Below, in pieces: positions 38,657 to 45,201 of a stretch of DNA of 45,201 nt. Position 1 is the stretch's first letter, and each line of letters starts with the position of its first letter. The notes below the pieces were generated by a model. The model saw nothing but the letters and a program-made list of their open reading frames with translations, did not search any database and was not told the DNA's origin. The translations under genes were made by a program, and so were the position numbers. This DNA is from Methanosphaera stadtmanae (lineage in GTDB: Archaea; Methanobacteriota; Methanobacteria; Methanobacteriales; Methanobacteriaceae), in the NCBI GenBank assembly GCA_015062825.1, contig SUTR01000012.1:8761-53961 (forward strand), given 5' to 3'.

Positions 38657-39643
38657 TTGAAAATTGAAACTTCTGCAAGATTACATCTATCTTTAATAGA
38701 TTTAAATGGCTCAGAGGGTAGGATTGATGGAGGTATTGGAATTACTCTTAAAGATCCTGCATTGGAGATAGAATGTATTGAAAATGATGATAGTACTAAG
38801 ATATTATTTGATGAGTCCATATCAAAAGATTTGATAAACGATGAGTATTCACAGAAAATACTAGAAGCCACCAATAATATGAAAGAATACTTATCAATTG
38901 ATACAGAGTATACATTTAAAATCAATAATATATATCCTATTCATCACGGATTAGGGCTGGGAACTCAACTATTATTATCGGTAGGTCAGTTAATATCTCA
39001 ATTAAATGATACATCACTAGATATTAATCAATTAGCAAGAATAATTCAACGTGGAGGAACAAGTGGTATTGGTGTTGAATCATTTAATCGTGGTGGATTT
39101 ATCGTTGATGGTGGACACAAAAAAGATATAAAAAAGGAGTTTTTACCATCTTCATATTCTACTGTTTCACCACCACCTGTACTTGCAAGATATGATTTTC
39201 CTGAAAAATGGAACATAATACTTGTAATACCAAATATTTCAGGTGGAGCATATGGTAAAAAAGAAAAAGACATTTTTCAGTCATATACTCCGATTAATAT
39301 AAAAGATGTTGAAAAAATCAGTTATCTGACATTGATGAAATTAATGCCGGCAGTAATTGAAGAAGACTTACAAAGTTTTAGTGATGCAATAAATAAAATA
39401 CAAGAATTAGGATTTAAAAAGATTGAAAAAAATTTACAATATCCTATCATACATGATATTATAGATTATATGAAAGAAAATGGTATAGAAACAGCAGGAA
39501 TGAGTTCATTTGGACCAACTTGTTTTGGAATAACTGATAGTAATATTAAATATCATAAAAGGGACTTAGAGGATATGTTTGGAGAAAACAGTACAATAAT
39601 TGTTACAAATGGGAAAAATCATGGTTCAAAAATAATTAAGTAG
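38657..39643 (+). CDS. mptG: Beta-ribofuranosylaminobenzene 5'-phosphate synthase (methanopterin biosynthesis)
   Basis: The enzyme condenses phosphoribosyl pyrophosphate with a 4-aminobenzoate-type acceptor, releasing CO2, the committed step of methanopterin synthesis. The 328-residue protein has a GHMP-kinase-like fold: N-terminal SARLHLSLIDL, the glycine-rich HHGLGLGTQLLLSVG and the conserved RGGTSGIGVESFNRGGF. The start is a TTG at 38657, with AGGTTG upstream. It leads a tight operon: hacB begins 12 bases after it. Confidence 0.92.
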   Translation: MKIETSARLHLSLIDLNGSEGRIDGGIGITLKDPALEIECIENDDSTKILFDESISKDLINDEYSQKILEATNNMKEYLSIDTEYTFKINNIYPIHHGLGLGTQLLLSVGQLISQLNDTSLDINQLARIIQRGGTSGIGVESFNRGGFIVDGGHKKDIKKEFLPSSYSTVSPPPVLARYDFPEKWNIILVIPNISGGAYGKKEKDIFQSYTPINIKDVEKISYLTLMKLMPAVIEEDLQSFSDAINKIQELGFKKIEKNLQYPIIHDIIDYMKENGIETAGMSSFGPTCFGITDSNIKYHKRDLEDMFGENSTIIVTNGKNHGSKIIK

Positions 39644-39655
39644 GAGTAATTTTTT

Positions 39656-40153
39656 ATGCAAAAAATGAAGGGGAAAGTATGGAAATTTAGGGATTGTATA
39701 GATACGGACGTAATTATAGCAGGTAGATACTTAAGGACGTTTGATCCCAATGATTTAGCTGCACATGTAATGGAAGCAGAAGATCCGGAATTTTCTACAA
39801 AGGTAAATAAGGGAGATATTATTGTTGCAGGTTGGAATTTTGGTTGTGGTTCAAGTCGTGAACAGGCACCAGTTGCAATAAAACAGGCAGGTGTATCTGT
39901 TGTAATAGCCAAATCATTTGCAAGAATTTTTTATAGAAATGCAATAAACATAGGACTGCCTGTAATCACAGCAGACATAGATGCTGATGAAGAAGATATT
40001 CTGGAAATAAATGTAGAAGAGGGGATAATAGTAAATCTAACATCAAATAATGAATATAAGATCAAGGCTTTTGATGAAACCATGTTAGATATTTTAGAAG
40101 ATGGTGGATTAGTTCCACATTACCTGAAAAATAAAAAGGAGGAAGAACAATGA
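39656..40153 (+). CDS. hacB: Methanogen homoaconitase (or isopropylmalate isomerase) small subunit
   Basis: This 165-residue swivel domain has the family motif GCGSSREQAP (near residues 62-71). The specificity loop near residues 25-28 reads YLRT, the sequence associated with methanogen homoaconitase; isopropylmalate isomerase small subunits of methanogens typically have YLVY there. By that rule it works on homoaconitate and longer homologues toward 7-mercaptoheptanoyl chains of coenzyme B. The large subunit is not in the window. GGAG sits nine bases before the ATG at 39656. Confidence 0.85.
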   Translation: MQKMKGKVWKFRDCIDTDVIIAGRYLRTFDPNDLAAHVMEAEDPEFSTKVNKGDIIVAGWNFGCGSSREQAPVAIKQAGVSVVIAKSFARIFYRNAINIGLPVITADIDADEEDILEINVEEGIIVNLTSNNEYKIKAFDETMLDILEDGGLVPHYLKNKKEEEQ

Positions 40154-40785
40154 CTTGTCCAACATGTGGTAATGAAGAATATGAAATATTAAAAAGTAAA
40201 GGAAAGAAGGTAAAAGAATTAACAGTTCAATGCACATCATGCAATCATGTTTATCGTGAAGTATATGAAGAAGCATCTGAAATAGCAGTAAGGGTAGTAA
40301 TAAGTGAATTTGAAACTTCATGGAAGACCAATGTAAAACTATTCTCAGATGAATATTTGGAAGTTGGAACAATATTATACATAGATAACAAGGAAGTAGA
40401 AGTAACTTCAATAGAAAATAATGAAAGTATACGTGTATATGAATGTCCAGTAATAGAAATTCAAACAATATGGGCAAAATCCTTAGATACACTTGCAAGA
40501 ATAGGATTATCTATTGACAATCATGGACAAGTACTATCACACAAGATTGAGATTGAAAGGGATTTCATCTTTACAATAGGTGATATTGGTGAAGTAAATG
40601 GATTAAAATTCCAAATTTATGGTTTTAAGACATTGGAGAGAAGTATGAAAAAGGGTTATGCTTATGCTAAAGTAATAAAACGTGTATATGCTAAGCTATT
40701 ATCTCCGAAGGATAAATCTACAATAAAATATGATTTGTCAGAATATGTTGTTAAAACAACAATTAAAGAACATGATTATAATTAA
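40150..40785 (+). CDS. HVO_0476-type zinc-finger protein
   Basis: This 211-residue protein begins with a zinc ribbon (CPTCGNEEYEIL ... CTSCNHVY) followed by beta-rich domains and a basic C-terminal part (FKTLERSMKKGYAYAK). It matches the archaeal family named after a Haloferax gene; the function is not established, though the layout suggests nucleic-acid binding. Its ATG overlaps the hacB stop by four bases (ATGA), so translation is coupled. Confidence 0.85.
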   Translation: MTCPTCGNEEYEILKSKGKKVKELTVQCTSCNHVYREVYEEASEIAVRVVISEFETSWKTNVKLFSDEYLEVGTILYIDNKEVEVTSIENNESIRVYECPVIEIQTIWAKSLDTLARIGLSIDNHGQVLSHKIEIERDFIFTIGDIGEVNGLKFQIYGFKTLERSMKKGYAYAKVIKRVYAKLLSPKDKSTIKYDLSEYVVKTTIKEHDYN

Positions 40786-40795
40786 TTGTGATAAA

Positions 40796-42067
40796 ATGAA
40801 AATAAATTTACAAACATATGGATGTACATTCAATCAGGCAGATACTGCAATAATGAAAAGCATTCTTGAAGAAGATAATACGATTGTAGATAATATGGAG
40901 GATGCTGATGTAATCATATTGAATACATGTTATGTTAAACGTCCTACAGAACAGAAAATGATTACAAAAATTCATGAAATTGAAACTAAATTTCCTGACA
41001 AAAAATTAATCATAGCCGGTTGTATGGTTGAAGTTGATCCTATACGCCTAAGTAAATTTTCTAAAACAGCATCATGGATAGGTCCTCATAAACTGGATAA
41101 GGTGGCAGATGTTGTTTATCGAACGGCAAACGGTGAAATAGTAAGAGAAACAGGTAAAACTGCCATCATTAAGGCAGGACTTAACAAATATGATGATTCT
41201 TTGATACATATTCTCCAAATATGTGAAGGATGTAATGGTGGATGTACCTTTTGTTGTACTAGAATTGCAAGAGGTTCCCTTGTAAGTTATCCTATCAGTG
41301 CAATTGTAAAGGAAGCTGAAGATGCAATAAATCATGGGTGTAAAGAATTGCAAGTTACAGCACAGGATACTGCATGTTTTGGAATGGATAGTGGAGAATC
41401 ATTTGCAGATTTGCTTCAACAATTATCTGATATTCCAGGAGATTTTCGTATTCGTGTAGGTATGATGAATCCTAGAAGTCTTAAAAATGAATTTAAGGAC
41501 ATAGTTCGCGTATTTAAGAATAATGAAAAAATATATAAATTTTTACATCTTCCAATACAATCAGGTAGTGATAAGGTTCTTAAAGAAATGAATCGTCTTC
41601 ATGAATTGAATTTATTCTTGGAATTACTTGATTATTTTAAATCTGAAGTACCAGAATTATCCATTGCTACTGATATAATTGTAGGTTATCCTACTGAAAC
41701 TGAAGAGGATTTTCAGGAAACAATAAAATTATTAAAAGATATTAAACCTGACATAATACATATATCTAAGTATATGCATAGGCCTGGTGCAATCTCAAGT
41801 AGTTTGGATGAAATTGATCACAAGGTTATGAAGGACAGATCCCATAGACTTAATAAAGTTAAAACCGAGGTAATGCTGGAAAACAATTTAAAATATGTTG
41901 GTACCCATCAAAAGGTATTAATATTATCTGAAGGTAGTCGTGGAGGTTATGTGGGTTATACCAATAGTTATAAGAACATAATCATAGATGAGGCTGAAAT
42001 AGGTACTTTTATGGATGTTGAAATAGTAGATGCTAAACGTACTTATTTACTAGCAAAAGCATTATAA
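40796..42067 (+). CDS. tRNA t6A methylthiotransferase (MtaB/CDKAL1-type radical SAM)
   Basis: The family converts t6A to ms2t6A at tRNA position 37. The 423-residue protein has the MTTase N-domain with three Fe-S cysteines (YGCTFNQAD, NTCYVKRP, AGCMVEVDP), a radical-SAM CxxxCxxC (CNGGCTFC, after CEG) and a C-terminal TRAM domain (about 360-423). I chose the ATG at 40796 (MKINLQTYGC), preceded by GTGAT; a longer frame overlaps the previous gene. It is the fourth gene of the mptG operon, ten bases after the zinc protein. Confidence 0.9.
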   Translation: MKINLQTYGCTFNQADTAIMKSILEEDNTIVDNMEDADVIILNTCYVKRPTEQKMITKIHEIETKFPDKKLIIAGCMVEVDPIRLSKFSKTASWIGPHKLDKVADVVYRTANGEIVRETGKTAIIKAGLNKYDDSLIHILQICEGCNGGCTFCCTRIARGSLVSYPISAIVKEAEDAINHGCKELQVTAQDTACFGMDSGESFADLLQQLSDIPGDFRIRVGMMNPRSLKNEFKDIVRVFKNNEKIYKFLHLPIQSGSDKVLKEMNRLHELNLFLELLDYFKSEVPELSIATDIIVGYPTETEEDFQETIKLLKDIKPDIIHISKYMHRPGAISSSLDEIDHKVMKDRSHRLNKVKTEVMLENNLKYVGTHQKVLILSEGSRGGYVGYTNSYKNIIIDEAEIGTFMDVEIVDAKRTYLLAKAL

Positions 42068-42140
42068 ATAACAAAATAATATAATATGTATTTAGTATAA
42101 AAAAAATATAGTGAAATTTTTTTAATTTAATGATGATAAT

Positions 42141-42905
42141 ATGAGTTTTATAGTTTGTCGTAATTGTAAAAAATTTGTAAAGGTCGATGTTAATGTGCCA
42201 TTAAATTTTGACAAATGTCAAAACTGTGGCAATACTTTGGAATTTGCAGGAGACAGTAATGATTTAAATTATATTATTAATGATATTGAGATTCCCAAAG
42301 TATCTTCCAATAAGATTTGTGCTTCCTGTCATTCTGTTAATCCTAGAGAAACTGGAACTTGTTTATTCTGTGGTTCTTCAAGTTTTCTTTTACAATATGA
42401 TGCAGATAGTGTTAATAAGTATAATAAATCTGTCAGTGACATTCAGGAAAGAGGCAATGCAATCATTATTCAAACATCAAATAATGTTACAAGAATTCCA
42501 TTTTTTGTTAAAGTAATTTCTATTGTTATGGGATTGGTTGATTTCTTCTTTTTTGCATTTGTAGGTCTTCAATTAACTATTGATTTATCTGCTATTCGTT
42601 CACTTAATCCTGCAGATGTTATTGCTTATATAACTCCTCATGCTAATAATATAACGTTGGTAATTGTTGCATCCCTTTTGCTTTCAGGTATTCTTGCAAC
42701 ATTTATCATTCCAAAAATATCATATAAACAAGCTTTTAAATTAACATCTGTTATTGGAATTATAATTGGATTATCTACCTTATACTTAAATATGGGCATT
42801 GGCGTTCTTATTGCTTCTATAATATTCTGTGGATTATTTACAGGGTTAGGTGGTTTAATAGGTGAAGCTGTTGTCCACTTTTTATTAAGTAAATTAAATT
42901 CATAA
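42141..42905 (+). CDS. Double zinc-ribbon integral membrane protein, unknown function
   Basis: This 254-residue protein starts with two zinc ribbons (CRNCKKF ... CQNCGNT at about 6-40; CASCHSVNP ... CLFCGSS at about 59-80). A short linker leads to three or four membrane segments (about 118-140, 172-195, 203-222, 228-250) containing a glycine-rich stretch (GLFTGLGGLIGEAV). Zinc ribbon plus membrane proteins are common in Methanobacteriales; no function can be assigned. It is 73 bases after the methylthiotransferase and may have its own promoter. Confidence 0.8.
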   Translation: MSFIVCRNCKKFVKVDVNVPLNFDKCQNCGNTLEFAGDSNDLNYIINDIEIPKVSSNKICASCHSVNPRETGTCLFCGSSSFLLQYDADSVNKYNKSVSDIQERGNAIIIQTSNNVTRIPFFVKVISIVMGLVDFFFFAFVGLQLTIDLSAIRSLNPADVIAYITPHANNITLVIVASLLLSGILATFIIPKISYKQAFKLTSVIGIIIGLSTLYLNMGIGVLIASIIFCGLFTGLGGLIGEAVVHFLLSKLNS

Positions 42906-43001
42906 TATTTTTTTTATTTTATTTGTTTTTTGTCTTATTTTTACAATTATTTGTTAATAATTATTTAATAAAAAGTATTACTAATCTTCTAAAAAATAAG
43001 T

Positions 43002-43072
<71 letters not shown>

Positions 43073-43079
43073 TTATATA

Positions 43080-43151
43080 TGGGCCGAACGAGATTCGAAC
43101 TCGCGATCCCCTCCACGTCAAGGAGGTATCATACCTCTAGACCATCGGCCC
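43080..43151 (-). tRNA. tRNA-Val (GAC)
   Basis: On the minus strand: acceptor GGGCCGA/TCGGCCC, anticodon stem CCTCC/GGAGG with loop TTGACGT giving anticodon GAC, and T arm GCGAG-TTCGAAT-CTCGT. The discriminator is A; no encoded CCA and no intron. It lies seven bases upstream of tRNA-Phe, so the two are probably one transcript. Confidence 0.95.
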
Positions 43152-43239
43152 AGATTGCCCTAATGTCTTATCTAAAGACTATATAACATTATGATTTTTA
43201 TACTATATATACTTTTTGGTATCTTTAATATTATATGGG

Positions 43240-43303
43240 CTCTGTAGAAAACCTTGCTTTGAGTGAAGTATGAGTAATAACTCAAATATAATTTTTTACA
43301 GAG
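43240..43303. mobile_element. 64-bp inverted-repeat element (MITE-like or IS end remnant)
   Basis: The ends are inverted repeats: CTCTGTAGAAAA (43240-43251) and the complement of TTTTTTACAGAG (43292-43303), matching at 11 of 12 positions. A second inverted pair TTTGAGT/ACTCAAA lies inside (43258-43264, 43280-43286). The end resembles CTCCTGTAGAAATCCC at 44726-44741, next to the transposase remnant, so it may be a non-autonomous derivative of that element. Confidence 0.4.
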
Positions 43304-43339
43304 GGAAATATTCTATTTCAATATTATCCTTTCTTCATC

Positions 43340-43471
43340 AATATACAATTCTCACTCATATTGAGTAATTGTATTTGTCATTTGATTCCTGCCTAATTGC
43401 CGCCAACGCAGCATAGTAAGTGGTACAGGCGATCCCCGGGAAACCCTCGGTTCATATAAATAATATAGTAA
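43340..43471 (-). ncRNA. Probable omega-RNA (reRNA) and right end of the TnpB element
   Basis: Directly downstream of the tnpB stop lies a GC-rich, non-coding stretch (43388-43452) with many possible pairings, for example GGG-TTT-CCC and GCCT/AGGC. It is followed by a strong imperfect hairpin at 43344-43373 (ACAATT/AATTGT outer stem, ACTCA/TGAGT inner stem), typical of an IS200/IS605 right end. In characterised systems this region makes the guide RNA used by TnpB, the guide being the DNA just outside the right end. Exact ends and the overlap with the ORF are not determinable here. Confidence 0.55.
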
Positions 43472-44584
43472 TCAATATTGTATTTGATTAATTATTTTTA
43501 ATCCTTCCTTATGTATATTTTTGGCAGCATTAATGTCTCTATCATGTCTGTTACCACATTGGGGGCATGTCCATGTTCGGTTGTTTAGTGTTAGGTCTTC
43601 TTTGTGGTATTGGCAGTTGTTGCATGTTTTGCTGGAGGGGTACCATTGGTCTATGTGTATTAGTTTTCGTCCGTGTTTGTATGCTTTTTGTTCTAGTATT
43701 CTGGTGAACATGTGCCAGGATTTTTCTTGTATACTTCGTGATAGTCTGCTGTTTTTTAGCATGCCTTTGATGTTTAGTGTTTCCATAGAGATTACGTGAT
43801 ATTTTTCTGTTAATCGTTGTGCTATCTTATAGAAATGATAGTCTAGTATGTTATGTCTTTTTTCATATGCTAGGGTTATCTTCTTTTTGATTTTATTGTA
43901 GTTTTTGCTGCCAATTTCTTTTTTGGATAGTTTTCTTTGAAATCTTCGTATTTTCTTGTCTAATTGTATGATCTTGTTTTGTTGTGGGAAAGGTATTATT
44001 TCGCCCGTGTTTATTGTGACAAAACGTGATATTCCCAAATCTATACCACAACTGCGATCATTACTCTTAAAAACATGCCTTGTGACATCTTTACATAAAA
44101 TAGAAACAAAATATTTCCCTGATGCTTTTCGTTTAACAGTGACAGATTGTATTTTGCCGGATATCTTTTGATGTGTACGAAATCGAATCCAACCCACCTT
44201 AGGAAGACGAATCCATTTATCCATAATTCTGATGTTGTTATTGATATTATTGGTTTTATAAGATTGTACTGGATTATACTTACTTTTATAGCGTGGATAC
44301 TTGCTAAGGTGTTTAAAAAATCGGTCAAAAGCATTTTCTAAATTTTTCAACGATTCAATCAAAGCTTGTGAATCAACTCGTTTTAACCAATCCTTAGACT
44401 TCTTCAACTCAGTCAACATAGCCGAACAATCATAAAAAGACAAATACTTTCCACTATCTGAGTATACAGTCTTTTTAGCATCCAGAAAAGTGTTAAAAAC
44501 AAAACGGCAACAACCAAACTGATTAATAAAAAAACTCTCCTGAATCTCATCAGGATAAATACGAACAACAATACTCTTATACAT
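43472..44584 (-). CDS. tnpB: TnpB, RNA-guided RuvC-type nuclease of IS200/IS605-group element
   Basis: This 370-residue protein has an N-terminal helix-turn-helix/WED-like part, then the split RuvC nuclease: Asp in CGIDLGISRF (about 181), Glu in ISMETLNIKG (about 267) and Asp in HDRDINAAKNI (about 350). A zinc ribbon (CNNC ... CPQC, about 322-343) lies between the last two. All three catalytic acids are present, so it may be active. Family members cut DNA guided by an omega-RNA from the element's right end. No tnpA transposase gene is in the window, so this is a stand-alone (IS1341-like) form. The ATG at 44584 has only a distant GGTG upstream. Confidence 0.93.
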   Translation of the reverse strand: MYKSIVVRIYPDEIQESFFINQFGCCRFVFNTFLDAKKTVYSDSGKYLSFYDCSAMLTELKKSKDWLKRVDSQALIESLKNLENAFDRFFKHLSKYPRYKSKYNPVQSYKTNNINNNIRIMDKWIRLPKVGWIRFRTHQKISGKIQSVTVKRKASGKYFVSILCKDVTRHVFKSNDRSCGIDLGISRFVTINTGEIIPFPQQNKIIQLDKKIRRFQRKLSKKEIGSKNYNKIKKKITLAYEKRHNILDYHFYKIAQRLTEKYHVISMETLNIKGMLKNSRLSRSIQEKSWHMFTRILEQKAYKHGRKLIHIDQWYPSSKTCNNCQYHKEDLTLNNRTWTCPQCGNRHDRDINAAKNIHKEGLKIINQIQY

Positions 44585-44798
44585 AATAACTATCTACACA
44601 CCAAAAAATAATAAAATATTAATTATATATAATAAAATATTACTTATGGTATAGTTAATAATTTTATTTAAAGTAATATATAAATGTTTTGATAAAAGTA
44701 TTACTTTTAATTGTTTTTTTTTCGACTCCTGTAGAAATCCCTATTTATTGTACAATTTGAATAGATCTGTAAAATATTATAAGATATATTTTTTTAGT
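44585..44798. other. Putative left end of TnpB element and adjoining IS end
   Basis: Upstream of tnpB the sequence repeats TATTACTT-type words. AAAGTAATA at 44670-44678 is the inverse of TATTACTTT at 44699-44707, and AAAAGTA-T-TACTTTT (44694-44708) is a 15-base palindrome that could be the left-end hairpin. At 44726-44741 lies CTCCTGTAGAAATCCC, a candidate terminal repeat of the transposase remnant. The element boundary would fall between them; this is inference. Confidence 0.3.
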
Positions 44799-45201
44799 TT
44801 ATGTTTCTTTTATTTGTAAATTAGTACTTCTACTGCTGTTTATTCCACTAAATTTTCTTTTTTTCAACACTATTTACTCCTTCAACTTGGTTTATTGAAT
44901 CTGTATATTTGAGATCTGAATAATTGCTCTACACTTGCTTCTATATGTACCTTTATTTTTGTCTTGTTTTTACAAGTATCTGGAGTAATGCAGTTGTTTC
45001 TTCAGTTATTCTTTGTTTAATAATTTCAGTATCATATGCTTTGTCTACTAATATGTATGTTGGTTTATAACATCGTATTGCTCGTATTGCTCGTATTGCA
45101 CTTATTACAAAGTTTGTATCGTATTTTTGGTCCTTTTGTAGCATTGTGGTGTCTTATTAACATATATTGTGAATCCACAGTGATATGATTTTTGATATAA
45201 C
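44799..45201 (-). pseudogene. Frameshifted DDE transposase remnant (IS5/IS4-like), runs off window
   Basis: Reading the minus strand from the right edge, one frame gives KSYHCGFTIYVN. The frame then shifts to give an open stretch with KPTYILVDKAYDTEIIKQRI, typical of the region of the second catalytic Asp in DDE transposases. Further shifts and stops give YIEASVEQLFRSQIYR and finally KKKFSGINSSRST, the usual C-terminal segment. At least three frame changes are needed, so it is inactive. A short tandem repeat encodes AIRAIRAIR near 45070-45095. Confidence 0.8.

Overview
The window is chromosomal DNA of a very AT-rich, pseudomurein-type methanogen (order Methanobacteriales), most likely Methanosphaera or a close relative. 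Supporting this are archaeal information genes (MCM, aIF2-beta, NMD3, archaeal-type TyrRS, RadB, Elp3), an AglB oligosaccharyltransferase, methanogen cofactor genes (beta-RFA-P synthase, homoaconitase small subunit) and very large Asn/Thr-rich secreted adhesin-like proteins. The species assignment is inference. No rRNA and no CRISPR array were seen.

Layout. 1-2 kb: start of an adhesin-like gene running off the left edge, then about 1.3 kb of degraded or non-coding DNA with a GC-rich, possibly structured island. 2-6.2 kb: a MutS-family ATPase, a TauE/SafE permease and an MFS transporter. 6.4-14.1 kb: two large minus-strand surface-protein genes, one ending in a C39-like cysteine peptidase domain; they share a 509-bp block identical in DNA. 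14.1-16.5 kb: decayed DNA holding a VapBC toxin-antitoxin pair and the broken C-terminus of another surface protein. 16.5-31.5 kb: housekeeping genes: U32 peptidase family, thymidylate kinase, a minus-strand run mcm > aIF2-beta > nmd3 > tyrS > small conserved protein, a small membrane protein, a phosphoesterase with an RlmE-type methyltransferase, topoisomerase IA and a DUF1998-type helicase. 31.8-42.9 kb: aglB, radB with an aminotransferase, a PRC-barrel protein, elp3, then a tight four-gene operon (methanopterin gene, hacB, zinc protein, tRNA methylthiotransferase) and a zinc-ribbon membrane protein. 43.0-45.2 kb: tRNA-Phe and tRNA-Val followed by a mobile-element block: a small inverted-repeat element, a stand-alone TnpB gene with an omega-RNA-like right end, and a frameshifted DDE transposase remnant.

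How the genes work together. The core encodes replication, recombination and topology functions (mcm, radB, topA, helicase), translation and RNA modification (aIF2-beta, nmd3, tyrS, rlmE-like, elp3, mtaB-like, U32) and methanogenesis cofactors (methanopterin, coenzyme B). AglB would glycosylate the secreted Asn-rich proteins, which carry many N-x-S/T sequons. The accessory parts are the surface-protein cluster at 0-16 kb and the TnpB/IS block beside the tRNAs. The best leads are the TnpB locus with its probable guide RNA, the identical block between the two adhesin genes, the C39-like adhesin and the GC-rich islands.
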